A stretch of DNA of 16,809 bases from JBCDBY01 sp039182715. GTDB taxonomy: Bacteria > Planctomycetota > PLA2. Position numbers and translations under genes: made by a program. The notes below the pieces were generated by a model. The model made no database searches. It was not told the origin of the DNA and saw only the letters and a list, made by a program, of their open reading frames with translations. The DNA is taken from positions 1 to 16,809 of the forward strand of contig JBCDBY010000066.1 in the NCBI GenBank assembly GCA_039182715.1. Direction: 5' to 3'. Below, piece after piece: positions 12,861-16,809 of this stretch (position 1 is its first letter; each line of letters starts with the position of its first letter).

Positions 12861-15104
12861 ATGAACCTGGACAGAAACCCTTCCCAATCCTCTCGCGACG
12901 AAGCCTGGGACGACGTGGTGCGGCACGCCTTCGCCGCGGAGCCCGACCGAGCCGCGGCCGGTCTTGACGCGTTTACGCCGTTCGAGCAGCTTCCCGCCGA
13001 GCGGGATCGCTACCAGATCGTGGGTGAGATCGCGCGGGGGGGAGTCGGGATCATCTTCCACGCACGCGACCTCCACCTTGGGCGCGACGTCGCCATGAAG
13101 ATTCTCCACGCGCGCCATGACGAGGACCGCGTGGTGAGCCGTTTCGTTCGGGAAGCCCAGATCGGTAGTCAGCTGCAGCACCCCTCCATCGTGCCGATCT
13201 ACGAGGTCGGGCGGACCCGGGATGCGCGCCCGTTCTTCACGATGAAGCTGGTTCGCGGCCAGACACTCGCGCGACTGCTCGCGGCTCGAGACGCGTTGAC
13301 GGACGACCGGATCCGCCACCTGCGAATCTTCGAGAGCATCTGCCAGGCGGTCGCCTATGCGCACGATCGCGGCGTGATCCATCGCGACCTCAAACCGGCG
13401 AACGTCATGATCGGTCGATTCGGTGAGGTACAGGTTATCGACTGGGGGTTCGCGAAAGTGATCGGTGAGGTCGAGACCGATGAGGAAGGGCCGATCGAGA
13501 CCGGAGATGTGGATGCCGCTGCCGTCCAGTCCCGACTCGGCGGGGCGCTCGGGACGCCGTCCTACATGGCGCCGGAGCAGGCTCTCGGGGACCGGCCCGC
13601 ACTCGATCAGCGCACCGACGTCTTCTGTCTCGGAGGGATTCTCACGGAGATTCTCACCGGCCAACCTCCCGTCGGCGGTTCGAGCGCACAGGAGGCGGTC
13701 GCACACGCGAGCGTCGGAGAATTGGGCGAGACGACCACACGCCTCGAGCACAGCGAAGCGGATCCGCTGCTCATCGATCTCGCGCTGCGCTGCCTCCGCC
13801 GGCACAAGCGGGATCGGCCGCCCGACGCGCGTGACGTGGCTCGCACGATGACGGGCTACCTCACCGCGGTCGAGGAGCGCACGCGCGCGGCCGAACTGGC
13901 GGCTGCGGAACAGCGCGTCCGGGCGGACGAAGAGCGTCGTCGCCGCCGGCTCGGGATCGGGGCCGCCGCGTCGCTGTTCCTGCTGCTCTCCTTTCTCGGC
14001 GCCATCGGCGTTGCGGTGTGGGACCGTCGCCGTACGGCGACGCGCGACATCGAGGCTCTCCTGGCGGACGCGGATCGCCGGGTCGCCGCGGCCGAGTGGG
14101 CGGCCGCCGCTCGCGCGATGCGCGAGGCGACACTGCGCGGCCAGAGTGCGCCCGTCGACGCGACCATGCGCGACGAGGTCGACGCGCGCCTGGCGATGTA
14201 CGACGGCGTCCTCGAGCTCATTGCGCTCCGGCTCCGACTCGATCACCATCCCTTCGAGACCAATCGCGCGTACGCCGAGACCTTCCGCCGCGTGATCGGT
14301 TCGGAGGATCACCCCTCACCCGAGCAGATCGTGGGGTACGGAAAGGGGCGGCCGGCGACCGTGCGTGCACAGATCGCCCTGTCCCTCGACGACTGGGCCG
14401 CGCGGAGCTGGTTGCGTCTGCCGCGAAGGGACTCCGCCGAAGCCGGTGCCGCCATGCTCGGGGCCTCCACGAAGTGGTCGCGACTCGTTGAGGCCGCGCG
14501 CGTTCTCGATCCCGATCCCTGGCGTCGCCGGCTTCGTGACGCCACGCTCGCCGGGGACGTCGGACAGCTCTTGACCCTGGCCGCCGAGCTGGAACTCGAG
14601 AGCCGGCCGCCCGAAAGCGCCGTCCTGCTCGCTCTCGCGCTCTACCCGCTCCCGGAGCCGGCCGGCTGGCCGGCGACGCTCCGCGTGCTGCAGTGTGGAT
14701 TCCGGCATCATCCGGGCGACTTCTGGATCAACGGCCTGCTCGTTATGCAGAGCGTCATCCGACCGCAGCGCACGCCCCAGGACCTCGACCGCGCCGTGCG
14801 CCATGCCCGCATCCTCGTCTCGATTCGACCGAAGTCGCCACGACCTCGCTTCATTCATGCGTTCGCGCTCCTCCAACGCTGGCGAGGGCCGTCGGCCCAG
14901 CCGGGTGACTGGGAGGAGGCGCGCCAGTCGATTCGAGCCGGTCTGTCGCTCGATCCCCGCGATGTCGTCCTGCGCATCGCTTCATTGATGATGGAGGGAC
15001 GTCGGGACGAGGCGCGGCGCGTCTCGTCGGACCGCTTGCCGGAGGGCGCGTCGATTCCGCAACGCATGCGGAACGAGCTCGAGGCCGTGTTCGCACCGAA
15101 GTAG
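12861..15104 (+). CDS. Transmembrane Ser/Thr protein kinase
   Basis: A 747-residue protein. The cytosolic Hanks-type kinase domain (about 51-335) has the Gly-loop GEIARGGVG (55-63), Lys80 (VAMK), Glu98, catalytic HRDLKPAN (174-181), the metal motif as DWG (194-196) in place of DFG, and APE (237-239). A charged coiled-coil-like stretch (336-363) leads to one membrane helix (about 366-387). The outer part (390-747) is helical, resembling degenerate TPR units (for example RFIHAFALLQRWRGPSAQP, 686-712 region), and may sense envelope signals. All catalytic residues are intact. Shine-Dalgarno AGGAG (12850-12854) lies 6 nt before the ATG. It probably phosphorylates the sigma factor encoded upstream, by analogy with known sigma-kinase pairs. 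It ends 5 nt from the convergent beta-barrel gene. Confidence 0.93.
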   Translation: MNLDRNPSQSSRDEAWDDVVRHAFAAEPDRAAAGLDAFTPFEQLPAERDRYQIVGEIARGGVGIIFHARDLHLGRDVAMKILHARHDEDRVVSRFVREAQIGSQLQHPSIVPIYEVGRTRDARPFFTMKLVRGQTLARLLAARDALTDDRIRHLRIFESICQAVAYAHDRGVIHRDLKPANVMIGRFGEVQVIDWGFAKVIGEVETDEEGPIETGDVDAAAVQSRLGGALGTPSYMAPEQALGDRPALDQRTDVFCLGGILTEILTGQPPVGGSSAQEAVAHASVGELGETTTRLEHSEADPLLIDLALRCLRRHKRDRPPDARDVARTMTGYLTAVEERTRAAELAAAEQRVRADEERRRRRLGIGAAASLFLLLSFLGAIGVAVWDRRRTATRDIEALLADADRRVAAAEWAAAARAMREATLRGQSAPVDATMRDEVDARLAMYDGVLELIALRLRLDHHPFETNRAYAETFRRVIGSEDHPSPEQIVGYGKGRPATVRAQIALSLDDWAARSWLRLPRRDSAEAGAAMLGASTKWSRLVEAARVLDPDPWRRRLRDATLAGDVGQLLTLAAELELESRPPESAVLLALALYPLPEPAGWPATLRVLQCGFRHHPGDFWINGLLVMQSVIRPQRTPQDLDRAVRHARILVSIRPKSPRPRFIHAFALLQRWRGPSAQPGDWEEARQSIRAGLSLDPRDVVLRIASLMMEGRRDEARRVSSDRLPEGASIPQRMRNELEAVFAPK

Positions 15105-15109
15105 GCGCG

Positions 15110-16006
15110 CTACCATCGCCACTCGAACCGAACGCGAAAGGCGAGGCCCGGATCGAGATCGTCCTGAAAGACCTCGTTGCCCTCCTCATCGTCAAGGCTG
15201 ATTTCGTGGGAGAGCGGCGTTCCGACGAGGAATCGCAATCGCCCTCGGCCTTCGGCGAATCTCCACTCGATTCCGATCCCGAGCCCGAACGCCTGCTCGT
15301 GGAACACGCCGTTGGGCAGCGCGCCGCCGTCCGCGAGCCGGTAGTCGTGAAACTCGAACAGGCCCGCCAGGAAGATGCGGAGCCCGGGGACCACCTCGTA
15401 CTCGATCGCAAGCCGCGGGAATCCGAGCAGGATGAACCAGCGCGCACTCGGGCTCCACTCCGCTCCGAAGATCGGAAGCACGAACGTGGAGTTGGTGAAG
15501 CGGTCGAACGCGCCCACGCCGAGTCGCAGCGTGAGACCATTGATGGGCTGGAGGCGCACGGCGAGGGTGGCGCCGTAGGTCAGCGAGTCGGAGAAGTCGG
15601 CGCGCGTGTCGCCGGCCGGTCCGCCCTGAAATCCGAGCAGGATGCCGAATCGCGGCGTTGCTACGTAGATCGCCTGCAGGCCGAGGGAGAGCGACTGAAA
15701 CCGGTCGAAGTCGGTGGTGGGGACGTCGAGAGTCCGGCCGTCGCGGATATCGAAGTCGTAGGCGGAGATGCCCCACGAGACGTTCGCCCGCAACAGGATG
15801 CGTCCCGGGAGCGGAACCCCGCCGGCCAACTCAAGTCGCGCATGGACCGATCGCATTTCCAGGGCATGGCCGTTCGAACCGGCGTAGGTCGTGGCCTCCA
15901 GATACGACTCGAGGCCACGGTGCAGGTCATCGGCCGACGGCGGGGTCTTTTCCGGCTCGGCCGCTGCGAGGGACGCGAGCAGAGCCGTTGCGACGAGTGC
16001 TCTCAC
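15110..16006 (-). CDS. Outer-membrane beta-barrel protein, possibly DUF6268-like
   Basis: A 298-residue protein with signal peptide MRALVATALLASLAAA and a body of alternating amphipathic beta-strands, for example GRILLRANVSWGISAYDFD, LSLGLQAIYVATPRFGILLG and FGLGIGIEWRFAEGRGRLR. It ends in RVRFEWRW, an aromatic terminus typical of substrates of the BAM outer-membrane assembly machinery. This suggests a monomeric barrel of perhaps 10-14 strands. The pattern resembles the DUF6268 family, frequent in Planctomycetota, whose function is unknown; the family name is tentative. The GTG start at 16006 overlaps the stop of the lipoprotein gene (GTGA), so the two are translationally coupled. Confidence 0.82.
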   Translation of the reverse strand: MRALVATALLASLAAAEPEKTPPSADDLHRGLESYLEATTYAGSNGHALEMRSVHARLELAGGVPLPGRILLRANVSWGISAYDFDIRDGRTLDVPTTDFDRFQSLSLGLQAIYVATPRFGILLGFQGGPAGDTRADFSDSLTYGATLAVRLQPINGLTLRLGVGAFDRFTNSTFVLPIFGAEWSPSARWFILLGFPRLAIEYEVVPGLRIFLAGLFEFHDYRLADGGALPNGVFHEQAFGLGIGIEWRFAEGRGRLRFLVGTPLSHEISLDDEEGNEVFQDDLDPGLAFRVRFEWRW

Positions 16007-16809
16007 CGTTGGGACGGGTAGGGGCTGAGGCCCTCGGCGAGGCGGGGCTCCACGTCGCCCGTCCAGCTGTGGGGGGCAGGAATGCCGAAGTCGCCATCGT
16101 GCGCGAAGGCGATCACGCGGTAGTCGGGCGTAGCATCCGCGAACTCGCTGGCGGGCACCAACAGAACCACGGATAGACCGGTCAGGATGACGCGCGCCGC
16201 GGTGGCGACTTCGTCGACGGTATGGATATCGACTCCGTCTGCGCCCTGGGCCGTGGTGCCGCGGAAGGCCTCGAGGCGCCAGTTTCGTGCGCTCGACCAG
16301 GTCACGCGGTACCAGCGATCCGCACCGGTGAAGTAGTTCTCGCTCTCCTCCTCGTAGTTGTTGGTACCGACCCCGTCGGCATCGAACGCGAACGCGTACT
16401 CATACAGCAAGGTCTCGTCGGCGACTTCGATCGGGACTTCGGATACGACCGCGAGATGGACGGCGTGGTAGGGCCCCGCGAGGGCCGGCTCCGCCAGGTC
16501 GGCGATGACGCCGTAGCCGCGCGGGCCGTCCCCCTCCGGATAGAACAGCGCGACGTCGGCGAGCTGGCCTCCGTCGAGGTTCATTGTCACAAGTCCATGG
16601 GCTTCGATCTCGGTGTCGAGCAGCGGAGGGACCTTGCGCGGCACGGATGGATCCCAATGGGAAACGAGGACGCCATTCGGGGATTCCGTCAGGCTTTCCT
16701 CGAAGGCGACCTCGACGTCCTCGAGATTGAGCTGCGCGATGTTGCGAATGACCGTGCGGGCATCGGCGCCGAGATCGGCCTCGTCCTCGTCGTCCCCGCC
16801 GCCGCAGGC
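16003..16809 (-). CDS. Acidic lipoprotein of unknown function (5' end beyond window)
   Basis: The frame stays open to the window edge, giving 268 visible residues. The first ones read A-C-G-G-G-D-D-E-D-E-A-D, an Ala-Cys lipobox end followed by a Gly/acidic linker, so only the signal peptide is missing and the lipidated Cys is the second visible residue. The body is beta-rich with an Asp/Glu-rich surface (NLDGGQLADVALFYPEGD, AFAFDADGVGTNNYEEESEN) and a helical segment near the C-terminus (DEVATAARVILTGLSVVLLV). The Asp after Cys+1 to +4 does not sit at +2, so outer-membrane sorting is plausible. No known domain is recognised. It overlaps the beta-barrel gene by 4 nt, suggesting the two form an envelope complex. 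Confidence 0.8.
   Translation of the reverse strand, partial: ACGGGDDEDEADLGADARTVIRNIAQLNLEDVEVAFEESLTESPNGVLVSHWDPSVPRKVPPLLDTEIEAHGLVTMNLDGGQLADVALFYPEGDGPRGYGVIADLAEPALAGPYHAVHLAVVSEVPIEVADETLLYEYAFAFDADGVGTNNYEEESENYFTGADRWYRVTWSSARNWRLEAFRGTTAQGADGVDIHTVDEVATAARVILTGLSVVLLVPASEFADATPDYRVIAFAHDGDFGIPAPHSWTGDVEPRLAEGLSPYPSQR

Noticed and set aside
12204..14312. Long minus-strand open frame opposite the sigma factor and kinase
   Set aside because: No recognisable motif; both sense genes have complete catalytic or DNA-binding motifs.

Overview
The window is high-GC bacterial DNA, densely coded on both strands with short intergenic gaps. The gene mix suggests a Planctomycetota member. It has two ECF-type sigma factors, one directly upstream of a membrane Ser/Thr kinase with a DWG motif. 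It also has a secreted FG-GAP repeat protein, an outer-membrane beta-barrel of a type common in that phylum, and REC proteins fused to unusual output domains. No rRNA, recognisable tRNA, transposase, phage gene or CRISPR array was seen. The phylum is inferred from gene content only.

Layout: (1) 1-1490 (+): the C-terminal end of ClpB, then a TPR lipoprotein whose start overlaps the clpB stop. (2) 1487-4265 (-): a three-gene cassette of YtrA-like GntR repressor, ABC ATPase and ABC permease. Its stops and starts overlap, and a perfect 9-bp inverted repeat lies 3 nt before the repressor start. The permease carries a large extra C-terminal domain. (3) 4266-4450: an intergenic region with a long stem and a terminator-like hairpin, possibly a small structured RNA. 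(4) 4451-7674: a divergent pair, an HtrA-like exported serine protease without PDZ (-) and an exported 14-repeat FG-GAP protein (+), with start codons only 26 nt apart. (5) 7675-9070 (+): a leader with a 14-bp direct repeat and a hairpin, an ECF sigma factor, and a translationally coupled exported helical protein whose signal peptide is built from five 15-nt tandem repeats. (6) 9039-11924 (-): UDP-glucose 6-dehydrogenase, a REC-HPt protein and a REC-HATPase (RsbW-like) protein, read in that order. (7) 12114-15104 (+): a second ECF-type sigma factor and a transmembrane Ser/Thr kinase. (8) 15110-16809 (-): an acidic lipoprotein cut by the window edge just before its signal peptide, coupled to an outer-membrane beta-barrel.

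Most of the window concerns the cell envelope and signalling: exported or outer-membrane proteins, an envelope protease, a sugar-nucleotide enzyme for polysaccharide, a transporter with its own repressor, and three regulatory modules. The most interesting candidate system is the ugd / REC-HPt / REC-HATPase cluster. It looks like a phosphorelay that could feed an RsbW-type partner switch beside a polysaccharide precursor gene. The repressor-operator-ABC cassette and the possible structured RNA next to it follow. All functional links are inferred from gene order and motifs.
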